A stretch of 64,000 bases of DNA from Lachnospiraceae bacterium (GTDB taxonomy: Bacteria > Bacillota > Clostridia > Lachnospirales > Lachnospiraceae): contig JAUNDG010000010.1 in the NCBI GenBank assembly GCA_030526195.1, forward strand, positions 16,475-80,474, given 5' to 3'. Shown here piece after piece: positions 51,509-58,106 of this stretch. Within the stretch, counting starts at the first letter, position 1, and each line of letters begins with the position of its first letter. The notes under the pieces were generated by a model that saw only the letters and a list, made by a program, of their open reading frames with translations, was not told the DNA's origin and did not search any database. Position numbers and translations under genes: made by a program.

Positions 51509-51551
51509 AAGGCTGTATTGTCGCTTAAAGGCGATGATACGGCCTTTTTTT
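51509..51551 (+). terminator. Terminator of the plsX-to-threonine-lyase operon
   Basis: A long imperfect stem: AAGGC/GCCTT, GTAT/ATAC and CGC/GCG with small bulges between, followed by a T7 tract. It lies 20 bases past the stop. Confidence 0.75.
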
Positions 51552-51671
51552 CATGTTTACTTGACAGAAAGTGTGCTCTGTTTCAAAGAAGCATAGTTTT
51601 TCGCGTGGTTTGCGGAGACTGCATGCATCAACAGGGGACGGAGCACTTTCATCCCGGAAAGATGGAATTAT

Positions 51672-51694
51672 ATTTATTCGATATTCGAATAAAT
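51672..51694 (+). promoter_or_regulatory. Upstream palindrome of the modA promoter
   Basis: ATTTATTCGA (51672-51681), three bases, then its exact reverse complement (51685-51694). It lies just upstream of the predicted -35 of modA. An earlier part of this gap (51575-51660) has a CTGTTTCAAAG / GCATCAACAGGGGACGG stretch distantly like a family C element. Confidence 0.55.
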
Positions 51695-51711
51695 GAATTG
51701 AATTGATTATG

Positions 51712-51740
51712 TTGAAAGGTCATAAACCGAGTGTTAATAT
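51712..51740 (+). promoter_or_regulatory. Promoter of modA
   Basis: TTGAAA (51712-51717), a 17-base spacer and TAATAT (51735-51740). It lies between two inverted repeats, about 80 bases before the modA start. Confidence 0.55.
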
Positions 51741-51754
51741 GACACTAATCGAGT

Positions 51755-51780
51755 TCGAGTATCGTTCGAAAAATACTCGA
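51755..51780 (+). promoter_or_regulatory. Downstream inverted repeat of the modA promoter
   Basis: TCGAGTAT (51755-51762) and ATACTCGA (51773-51780) are exact reverse complements around a core containing TTCGAA, a hexamer also found at the centre-right of the upstream palindrome. The position at about +8 to +33 suits a repressor site. Confidence 0.5.
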
Positions 51781-51820
51781 CCCGCCAAGAAAACCATTTT
51801 CAAAAAGGAAGGATATGATT

Positions 51821-52753
51821 ATGAAGAAGAAAGTACTGGCTGTTATGCTGACAGCGGCTATGGCTATGAGCCTGGCTGCCTGTGGCACTGCAAAGGAAGA
51901 AGCTCCGGCTCCGGCAAAAGAAGAAGCTCCGGTAGAAGAAGCTAAGGAAGAAGAAGCTCCGGCAGAAGAAGAAGCCGCTCCGGAAGTCGAAGAGACAGAG
52001 GCTGATGCCGTCAACTATGAACTGGTTGTTTTCGCTGCCGCTTCTATGACAGAATCCCTGACAGCTGTTGCCGAAAAGTACAATGAATACAATCCGGATG
52101 TCAACATCACATTCACATTTGATTCATCAGGTACTCTGAAGACTCAGATCGAAGAAGGCGCTCACTGCGACCTCTTCATTTCAGCCGCTCCGAAGCAGAT
52201 GAACCAGCTGGACATCGAAGCCGATCCGGAAGTTAACACAGACGGTCTTGATTTCGTTGTTTCCGAAAGCCGCATCGACCTGCTTGAAAACAAAGTCACA
52301 CTGTGTGTCTCCGATACATCTGAAGCCGGTATCGATTCCTTCGACAGCCTGGCTGAAGCTCTGAAGGGCGGCAACGTGCTTCTGGCTATGGGTAATGCCG
52401 ATGTTCCGGTTGGCCAGTATACACAGAAGATCTTTGCTTTCTACGGCATCGATGAAGAAGCCATCCAGGATAAACTGACATACGGCTCCAACGTTAAGGA
52501 AGTCACCACAGCTGTTGTGGAAGGCACTGCTGACTGCGGTATCATCTACAAGACAGACGCTTTCTCAGCCGGCCTGACACCGGTAGACGAAGCCACATCC
52601 GATATGTGCGGTCAGGTCATCTACCCGGCAGCCGTTCTGAAGGAATCCTGCAATGTCGAACTGGCTTATGATTTCCTGACATTCCTGACAGGTCCGGAAG
52701 CTTCTGCAGAATTCGAAAAGGTTGGTTTCACACCGCTGGCTGCTGCTGAATAA
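51821..52753 (+). CDS. modA: Molybdate ABC transporter, substrate-binding lipoprotein
   Basis: 310 residues from ATG 51821 (GGAAGG 8 bases upstream; ATG 51815 would be too close). The lipoprotein signal ends at LAAC (Cys at residue 20), followed by a ~40-residue Glu/Ala/Pro linker that tethers the binding domain to the membrane. The binding domain starts VVFAAASMTESL, with SSGTLKTQIEEGAHCDLFISA, and the oxyanion-binding serines are visible. It captures molybdate (or tungstate) outside the cell for ModBC. Codon use (ACA, CCG) matches the highly expressed pta and ackA and differs from modC. modB follows after a promoter/hairpin region. Confidence 0.93.
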   Translation: MKKKVLAVMLTAAMAMSLAACGTAKEEAPAPAKEEAPVEEAKEEEAPAEEEAAPEVEETEADAVNYELVVFAAASMTESLTAVAEKYNEYNPDVNITFTFDSSGTLKTQIEEGAHCDLFISAAPKQMNQLDIEADPEVNTDGLDFVVSESRIDLLENKVTLCVSDTSEAGIDSFDSLAEALKGGNVLLAMGNADVPVGQYTQKIFAFYGIDEEAIQDKLTYGSNVKEVTTAVVEGTADCGIIYKTDAFSAGLTPVDEATSDMCGQVIYPAAVLKESCNVELAYDFLTFLTGPEASAEFEKVGFTPLAAAE

Positions 52754-52854
52754 GTAAACCGGCACAGGTGCTGCAGGCGCACACGACTTATAGGGTGCCT
52801 CAATAAATGAAGAGGCATAAACCGAATTGCGTGATGGCGAAATTCGCACAATCT

Positions 52855-52862
52855 GTTATAAT
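52855..52862 (+). promoter_or_regulatory. Extended -10 promoter before modB
   Basis: TGTTATAAT (TATAAT at 52857-52862, TGN extension) with no good -35. The start is predicted near 52869, directly before the hairpin at 52876. Confidence 0.5.
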
Positions 52863-52875
52863 GATACTTGCTGAT

Positions 52876-52901
52876 AGGACAACGCCTTCCGGCGTTGTCC
52901 T
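52876..52901 (+). other. Perfect hairpin in modB leader
   Basis: An 11-bp stem (52876-52886 with 52891-52901) and a TTCC tetraloop lie 20 bases before the modB ribosome site. The following TAATCGATTTT is only weakly T-rich, so it could be an attenuator or a 5' mRNA stabiliser. Confidence 0.6.
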
Positions 52902-52924
52902 AATCGATTTTAAAGGAAAAACAC

Positions 52925-53593
52925 ATGAACTGGTTTCCGCTTTTAAACTCATTAAGAATCGCGGCCATTGCGGCGGTGATCGTTTTCTTTACCGGCATTG
53001 CGGCGGCTTATTATATTGCCCGCCTGCCGAAACTTGTGAAGGGTGTGCTGGACGTTGTGCTGACACTCCCGCTGGTTTTACCGCCGACGGTTGTCGGCTA
53101 TCTGCTCCTGCGTCTCATGGGACCCAAGCGTGTGCTGGGCGTCTGGATGCTTGAGACCTTTGGCATCCGACTCACAATGCAGTGGTGGTCGGCTATTTTT
53201 GCTGTCACGGTGGTGGTGTTCCCGCTGATGTACCGGACAGCCCGTGGCGCTTTTGAAAGCTTTGATCCTGTGCTGGCCCAGGCCGGTCAGACACTGGGTC
53301 TTTCCAATACATATATTTTCTGGCGTATCCGGATGCCGTATTGCCGTCAGGGCATTATTGCCGGCGTGGTGTTGGCCTTTGCCCGCGCCATCGGTGAATA
53401 CGGTGCCACCAGCATGATTGCCGGTTACACACCGGGCAAGACCGCCACGGTGGCCACAGAGGTTTATCAGCTCTGGCGCATCGGTGATGATGCCATGGCC
53501 CTGAAGTGGGTCCTCATCAACATGGCCATTTCCGCTGTCGTGCTTCTGGCCGTCAATCTTCTGGAACGGAAGAACGGAAGGAGGAGAGCCTGA
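52925..53593 (+). CDS. modB: Molybdate ABC transporter permease
   Basis: 222 residues with about five membrane helices. The LPLVLPPTVVGYLLL segment near residues 45-60 is typical of ModB. The cytoplasmic EAA-like loop that contacts ModC reads LAQAGQTLGLSNTYIFWRIRMP (around residue 120-140), and AFARAIGEYGATSMIAG follows. Two copies form the channel for molybdate. AAAGGA lies upstream. The TGA stop overlaps the modC ATG by one base, giving tight translational coupling. Confidence 0.95.
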   Translation: MNWFPLLNSLRIAAIAAVIVFFTGIAAAYYIARLPKLVKGVLDVVLTLPLVLPPTVVGYLLLRLMGPKRVLGVWMLETFGIRLTMQWWSAIFAVTVVVFPLMYRTARGAFESFDPVLAQAGQTLGLSNTYIFWRIRMPYCRQGIIAGVVLAFARAIGEYGATSMIAGYTPGKTATVATEVYQLWRIGDDAMALKWVLINMAISAVVLLAVNLLERKNGRRRA

Positions 53594-54651
53594 TGCTGAG
53601 TGTTGATATCAAGAAAAAACTGGGTGACTTTGAACTCAATGTCGCCTTTGAAACAGAGGATGAGGTCATGGCTTTGCTGGGGGCTTCCGGTTGCGGCAAG
53701 AGCATGACCCTGAAATGCATCGCCGGCATCGAAAAGCCGGACAGCGGCCGGATCGTCTTAAACGACCGGGTGCTCTTTGACAGCGAAGCCCATGTGAATC
53801 TGACCCCGCAGGAGCGTCAGGTGGGCTACCTTTTCCAGCAGTATGCCCTGTTCCCCAACATGACCGTGGAGCAGAACATTATGCTGGGGGCTCATAAGAA
53901 GCCAAAGGAAGAGCGGAGTGCCATCGCCAAAGCCCAGATCAAGGCCTTCCGTCTTGACGGCCTTGAAAAGCATTATCCGCACCAGCTTTCCGGCGGTCAG
54001 ATGCAAAGAACCGCTCTGGCTCGGATCATGGCTGCAGAACCGGAAATATTGCTCCTCGATGAGCCATTTTCGGCATTGGACAGTTACCTGAAGTGGCAGC
54101 TGGAAATGGAAATGAGCGACACCCTGAAGGCTTTCGGCCGGGATGTGATCTTTGTGTCTCACAGCCGGGATGAGGTGTGTCGGCTTTGCGGCACGGTCTG
54201 CGTTCTCACAAACGGCAGCTCCGATCCGAAGGAATCGGTAACCGAGCTGATGCAGACGCCGGGCACGGTGGGCGCGGCTCTCTTGTCCGGTTGTAAGAAT
54301 TTCTCCAAAGCGGAGCGCCTGGACGACCATCATGTGCGCTGCCTCGAATGGGGCGTTGACCTGGAAACAGGGGCGGCTGTGCCGGCGGATATGACATTTG
54401 CCGGTATCCGGGCCCATTACTTTAAACTGTCTTATGACAAGAATCCCATCCCGACCCATGTGGAGCGGGTGGTGGAGGATGCTTTCTCCACGATCCTGAT
54501 GCTGTCCACACCAGGCGGCTCTGAAGGCCGAAGCCTTCTGCGTCTTGAGCTTGATAAGGGTGCCTTATCCGGTATCAGGATGGGGGATGACCTGACGGTC
54601 TACATCGCCCCTGAGGATGTGATGCTGCTGAGCGGCACGGGGCTTCAGTAA
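53593..54651 (+). CDS. modC: Molybdate ABC transporter ATPase
   Basis: 352 residues from ATG 53593, overlapping the modB stop by one base with GAGGAGAG upstream. Walker A is LGASGCGKSMT (near residue 34), the signature is LSGGQMQR (near 134), and Walker B is LLLDEPFSALDS. The C-terminal ~100 residues carry a TOBE/Mop-like regulatory domain (FAGIRAHYF, a DAFSTILML strand and a VYIAPEDVMLL end). It powers molybdate import. The modA-modB-modC order is followed by molybdenum-cofactor genes, so metal uptake and cofactor synthesis are co-located. Confidence 0.95.
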   Translation: MLSVDIKKKLGDFELNVAFETEDEVMALLGASGCGKSMTLKCIAGIEKPDSGRIVLNDRVLFDSEAHVNLTPQERQVGYLFQQYALFPNMTVEQNIMLGAHKKPKEERSAIAKAQIKAFRLDGLEKHYPHQLSGGQMQRTALARIMAAEPEILLLDEPFSALDSYLKWQLEMEMSDTLKAFGRDVIFVSHSRDEVCRLCGTVCVLTNGSSDPKESVTELMQTPGTVGAALLSGCKNFSKAERLDDHHVRCLEWGVDLETGAAVPADMTFAGIRAHYFKLSYDKNPIPTHVERVVEDAFSTILMLSTPGGSEGRSLLRLELDKGALSGIRMGDDLTVYIAPEDVMLLSGTGLQ

Positions 54652-54720
54652 GACCCGATCGGGCTATAAAAATATGCGAAAGCGGCAGGGGCTCTTGATG
54701 AGTGCCTGCATTCATGGAAG

Positions 54721-55668
54721 ATGAGAGATACTTTAAACAGAAATGTGGATTATCTGAGAATGTCCGTCACGGATCTTTGCAATCTGCGCTGCACGTATTG
54801 CATGCCGGAGTCCGGTATCTGCAAGGTGGAGCACGGCGATATCCTGTCCATCGAAGAACTGGCTGAGATTGGCCGGGCGGCGGTGGACTGCGGGGTGCGG
54901 AAGATTCGTCTCTCCGGCGGTGAGCCCCTGGTGCGCCGGGGGATTCTCGATCTGTGCCGGCAACTGCGAGCCTTAGAGGGGCTTGATGAACTGGTGATGA
55001 CCACCAACGGTGTGCTGCTGAAGGATATGGCAGCGGATCTTAAGGCCGCAGGGGTGGATCGCCTCAATGTGTCCCTGGATACCCTGAATCCGGAGAAGTA
55101 TCGGGCCATCACCCGAAACGGGCGGCTGGAGGATGTTTTTGACGGCCTTAGGGCCATGCATGAGGCGGGCTTCGGGAAACTGAAAATCAACGTGGTGCTG
55201 GTCGGAGGCTTTAATGATGACGAACTGGTGGATTTTGTGAATCTCACCCGGGAATACCCCATCGCGATCCGTTTTATCGAGCTCATGCCCATCGGTGCCT
55301 GCACGAACTGGCCTCGGGAATGCTTTATCCCGGCGGGCACGGTGCTGCAGAAGGTGCCGGAGCTTCAGCTGGCGGGGGTCGAAGGCGTGGCGGAGAAATA
55401 CCGCATTGAAGGGGCGCCGGGGTCCATCGGTCTCATTCATCCTATGAGCCACAAGTTCTGCTGTGACTGCAATCGCGTGCGGGTGACAGCGGACGGCAAG
55501 GTGAAGCCCTGCCTGCATTCAAAAGAGGAATTTGACCTCAAAGGTCTCAAAGGCGAGGCGCTTCGGGCGGCCTTTGAACGGTCCGTGATGGCCAAGCCGG
55601 AACGGCATTACTTAAATGAAAATCAGCGCAGCGACAGTCAGCGCGCAATGTATCGCATCGGAGGATAA
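54721..55668 (+). CDS. moaA: GTP 3',8-cyclase MoaA
   Basis: 315 residues, slightly short for MoaA. It starts the molybdenum-cofactor pathway by converting GTP to a cyclic dihydropterin using radical SAM chemistry. The N-terminal cluster Cys residues are 20, 24 and 27 (CNLRCTYC). The C-terminal cluster region (CCDCNRVRVT, then a third Cys in KPCLHS) is near 247-265. The GGEP and RLSGG blocks are present. The double Gly tail in IGG-stop fits the conserved C-terminal GG of MoaA. The weak GGAAG site is close to the ATG. No moaC is next to it. Confidence 0.95.
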   Translation: MRDTLNRNVDYLRMSVTDLCNLRCTYCMPESGICKVEHGDILSIEELAEIGRAAVDCGVRKIRLSGGEPLVRRGILDLCRQLRALEGLDELVMTTNGVLLKDMAADLKAAGVDRLNVSLDTLNPEKYRAITRNGRLEDVFDGLRAMHEAGFGKLKINVVLVGGFNDDELVDFVNLTREYPIAIRFIELMPIGACTNWPRECFIPAGTVLQKVPELQLAGVEGVAEKYRIEGAPGSIGLIHPMSHKFCCDCNRVRVTADGKVKPCLHSKEEFDLKGLKGEALRAAFERSVMAKPERHYLNENQRSDSQRAMYRIGG

Positions 55669-55672
55669 GGAA

Positions 55673-56107
55673 ATGGCAGAAGTTTTGGCAGTCTGTATCA
55701 GTGAAAGAAAAGGGATCCAGAAGCATCCCGTTGACTATATTGATGTGAAGAAAAATCACGGCATCGAGGGCGACGCCCATGCCGGCGACTGGCATCGTCA
55801 GATCAGCATGCTGGCGGATGAGAGCGTCGACATCATGCGGGCCGCCGGACTTACCCTGTCCGCCGGTGCCTTTGCCGAAAATATCCTGACCAAGGGCATC
55901 GCCGTGAAGGAACTGCCCATCGGCACACGGCTGCGTGTGGGTGAAACCCTGCTGGAGGTCACCCAGATCGGCAAGGAATGTCACAACGACTGTGCCATCA
56001 AGAAGACAGCCGGCAAGTGCGTCATGCCCACAGACGGCATTTTCGTCATTGTTATTGAAGAAGGCCGCATCAAGGCCGGCGATCAGATCACAGTAGTGGA
56101 GGCTTAA
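55673..56107 (+). CDS. MOSC-domain protein
   Basis: 144 residues from ATG 55673 (GGAGGATAAGGA upstream; a longer frame from 55616 overlaps moaA). MOSC domains handle molybdenum cofactor or transfer sulfur to it. Family features are GIEGDAHAGDWHRQISML, SAGAFAENILTKGI, LRVGETLLEVTQIGKECHNDC and a C-terminal IKAGDQI. The Cys of ECHN is the position implicated in cofactor/sulfur handling in some MOSC proteins. Stand-alone single-domain MOSC proteins like this often sit in anaerobe Moco clusters. 3 bases separate it from the next gene. Confidence 0.9.
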   Translation: MAEVLAVCISERKGIQKHPVDYIDVKKNHGIEGDAHAGDWHRQISMLADESVDIMRAAGLTLSAGAFAENILTKGIAVKELPIGTRLRVGETLLEVTQIGKECHNDCAIKKTAGKCVMPTDGIFVIVIEEGRIKAGDQITVVEA

Positions 56108-56110
56108 GAG

Positions 56111-57130
56111 ATGAAATGTATCAAAACCGTTGATGCCGTGGGCCAGGTGCTCTGCCACGACATGACACAGATCATTCCGGGCGTTGTGAAGGATGCCCGT
56201 TTCCGCAAGGGCCACGTGGTCACCGAGGAGGATATCCCGGTACTGCTGAGCATGGGGAAGGAAAACCTCTACGTCTGGGAAGTGAAGGAGGGTATCCTTC
56301 ATGAAAATGAGGCTGCCGAGCGCATGTGCGCTATGTGTCTCAATGACAACATGAGTCGCTCCGATGTGAAGGAAGGTAAGATCGAGATCAAAGCCGAGAT
56401 CGACGGGCTCTTTATGGTGGATTCCGAGAAGCTGATCGGTGTGAACAGCATCGATGAGCTGATGATCGCCACCCGTCACGGCAACCAGCCGGTGAAAGCC
56501 GGGGACAAGCTGTGCGGCACCCGCGTCATCCCCCTTGTTATCGAAGAAGAGAAACTCATCGAGGCCGAAAAGGTGGTGGGCGACAAGCCGATCCTGTCCC
56601 TGAAGCCTTATATCCTTAAGAAAGCCGGTATCATCACCACCGGCAGTGAGGTTTTCCACGGCCGTATTCAGGATAAATTCACACCGGTGGTCAAGAAGAA
56701 ACTGGCCGCCTTCGGTATCGAAACAACAGAACACATCCTGGTGGATGACGGTCTCGAAAATGTCAAAAATGCCATTGCGGATATGCGGAGCCGCGGTGTG
56801 GATATGATCGTCTGCACAGGCGGTATGAGTGTGGATCCCGATGACAATACACCAGGGGCCATTAAGGCGGCCGGTGCCCGCATCGTCACTTACGGCGCTC
56901 CGGTGCTGCCGGGGGCTATGTTCCTCCTGGGGTACTTTGAGGATGGTATGCCCATCATGGGGCTCCCCGGATGCGTGATGTACGCCAAAGCCACCATTTT
57001 CGATATGGCCCTGCCCCGTATCGCAGCCGGCGTGGAAATGGTGAAGAAGGACTTTGTGGTGCTGGGTGAAGGTGGTCTTTGCCTGGGCTGTGAAACCTGT
57101 CATTATCCGATCTGCCCCTACGGGAAGTAA
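56111..57130 (+). CDS. Molybdopterin-binding MoeA-like protein
   Basis: 339 residues. N-terminal region (KTVDAVGQVLCHDMTQI, ARFRKGHVV) precedes the molybdopterin-binding MoCF domain (TTGSEVFHGRIQDKF near 177, CTGGMSVDPDDNTP near 236, LPGCVMYAKATIFDM near 295). It is shorter than true MoeA (~400), lacks its last domain and ends in a cysteine-rich tail, CLGCETCHYPICPYG. MoeA inserts molybdate into adenylated molybdopterin; this shorter type is common in anaerobes and its precise step is uncertain. It lies between MOSC and mogA, consistent with a late step of cofactor formation. Confidence 0.85.
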   Translation: MKCIKTVDAVGQVLCHDMTQIIPGVVKDARFRKGHVVTEEDIPVLLSMGKENLYVWEVKEGILHENEAAERMCAMCLNDNMSRSDVKEGKIEIKAEIDGLFMVDSEKLIGVNSIDELMIATRHGNQPVKAGDKLCGTRVIPLVIEEEKLIEAEKVVGDKPILSLKPYILKKAGIITTGSEVFHGRIQDKFTPVVKKKLAAFGIETTEHILVDDGLENVKNAIADMRSRGVDMIVCTGGMSVDPDDNTPGAIKAAGARIVTYGAPVLPGAMFLLGYFEDGMPIMGLPGCVMYAKATIFDMALPRIAAGVEMVKKDFVVLGEGGLCLGCETCHYPICPYGK

Positions 57131-57293
57131 ATGGCAGCGGATGCGGGCGTACACATGTCGATCGCTGGTTAAAGGACAGCTGTCATTTTTCCTGTTATGG
57201 GGATAATAGTGACGCTGTTGTTCATGAGTCAGTAGTGCAGGGTGCGTGTCCGTATTCTGTAGATATGGAAATAATTGTGAGAAGGTGAATAAT

Positions 57294-57788
57294 ATGTACA
57301 CAGCGAAGGTGATCACAGTCAGCGACAGAAGCTTCCGCGGTGAGCGTCCCGACGAGGGCGGCCCCGCTGTTGAGGCTATTCTCCGGGAAGCCGGCTATGA
57401 GATTTTGCCGGGACTTATTGTGCCGGATGAAGTGGAAGAGATCAAAAAGGCCCTGTGTCAGGCAGCCGAAGAGGATGTGGCTTTTATCGTCACCACCGGC
57501 GGCACCGGCTTTGCGCCCCGTGATGTGACGCCGGAAGCCACTCTGGCGGTGGTCGAGAAGGTGACACCGGGGATTCCGGAAGCCATGCGGGCGGCCTCCA
57601 TGGCCATCACCCCCAGAGGGTGCCTGAGCCGTAGCGCAGCGGGCATTCTGAAACGGAGTCTCATCATCAATCTGCCGGGTTCGCCGAAGGCTGCCAAAGA
57701 AAATCTGGAAGCGGTGCTCGATCCCATTGCCCACGGGCTTATCATGCTCCGGGGCAAACCCATGAACTGCGCCGAGATTAAGGACTGA
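57294..57788 (+). CDS. mogA: Molybdopterin adenylyltransferase (MogA/MoaB type)
   Basis: 164 residues from ATG 57294 (GAAGGTG upstream). It adenylates molybdopterin before metal insertion. Family features are VITVSDRSFRGERPDEGGPA, the VTTGGTGFAPRDVTPEAT loop (near 65-82) and LSRSAAGILKRSLIINLPGSPKAAKENLEAV. Length fits MogA. Last gene of the molybdenum block; moaC, moaE and moaD are not seen, so they must be elsewhere. Confidence 0.93.
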   Translation: MYTAKVITVSDRSFRGERPDEGGPAVEAILREAGYEILPGLIVPDEVEEIKKALCQAAEEDVAFIVTTGGTGFAPRDVTPEATLAVVEKVTPGIPEAMRAASMAITPRGCLSRSAAGILKRSLIINLPGSPKAAKENLEAVLDPIAHGLIMLRGKPMNCAEIKD

Positions 57789-57886
57789 GACGGCCAGGGT
57801 CCGGATCAGATTAAACAAATCAGAATCAATCTGAGCCGCGGCTGCCGAAGGAATTTGCGGTTCACGAGTAAGTAGCGAAGGTATCT

Positions 57887-57946
57887 GCGGTTCACGAGCA
57901 AATAGCGAAGCGGGCATCGTGCCCTGCGGGTATTGCGAGTGTCCGC
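57887..57946 (+). repeat. Dispersed hairpin element, family A (copy 3), with truncated tandem unit
   Basis: GCGG-TT-CAC-GA-GCAA...TATTGC-GA-GTG-T-CCGC with the same tandem G-A mismatches and GCGAAGCG loop as the copy at 25185, plus a ~20-base insert after the loop. A truncated left half of the same unit lies directly upstream at 57857-57880, giving a tandem arrangement. Confidence 0.65.
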
Positions 57947-57977
57947 TTTACACATACACGAGCATACAGCATAAATG

Positions 57978-58012
57978 GCTCCATCTGAATGAAACAGGTG
58001 GAGCTTTTGTTT
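57978..58012 (+). terminator. Terminator before kinase gene 1
   Basis: A 10-bp stem (57978-57987 with 57995-58004, one G-U), a 7-base loop and TTTTGTTTG. It ends transcription from the molybdenum block and the repeat region. Confidence 0.7.
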
Positions 58013-58039
58013 GCCCATTTTGCCCAATATGCCTATAAT
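58011..58039 (+). promoter_or_regulatory. Promoter of hybrid kinase gene 1
   Basis: TTGCCC (58011-58016), a 17-base spacer and TATAAT (58034-58039), about 68 bases before the ATG. Confidence 0.6.
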
Positions 58040-58106
58040 AGAGATATATGGGTAAATATGTCAGATAATGCGAGAGACATTTCCAAACGGAAGGAGTGGA
58101 TCTTTG

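Noticed and set aside
55547-57316. 589-residue open frame on the minus strand across moaA-mogA, rich in His
   Set aside because: Shadow of four well-supported plus-strand genes; no family features.
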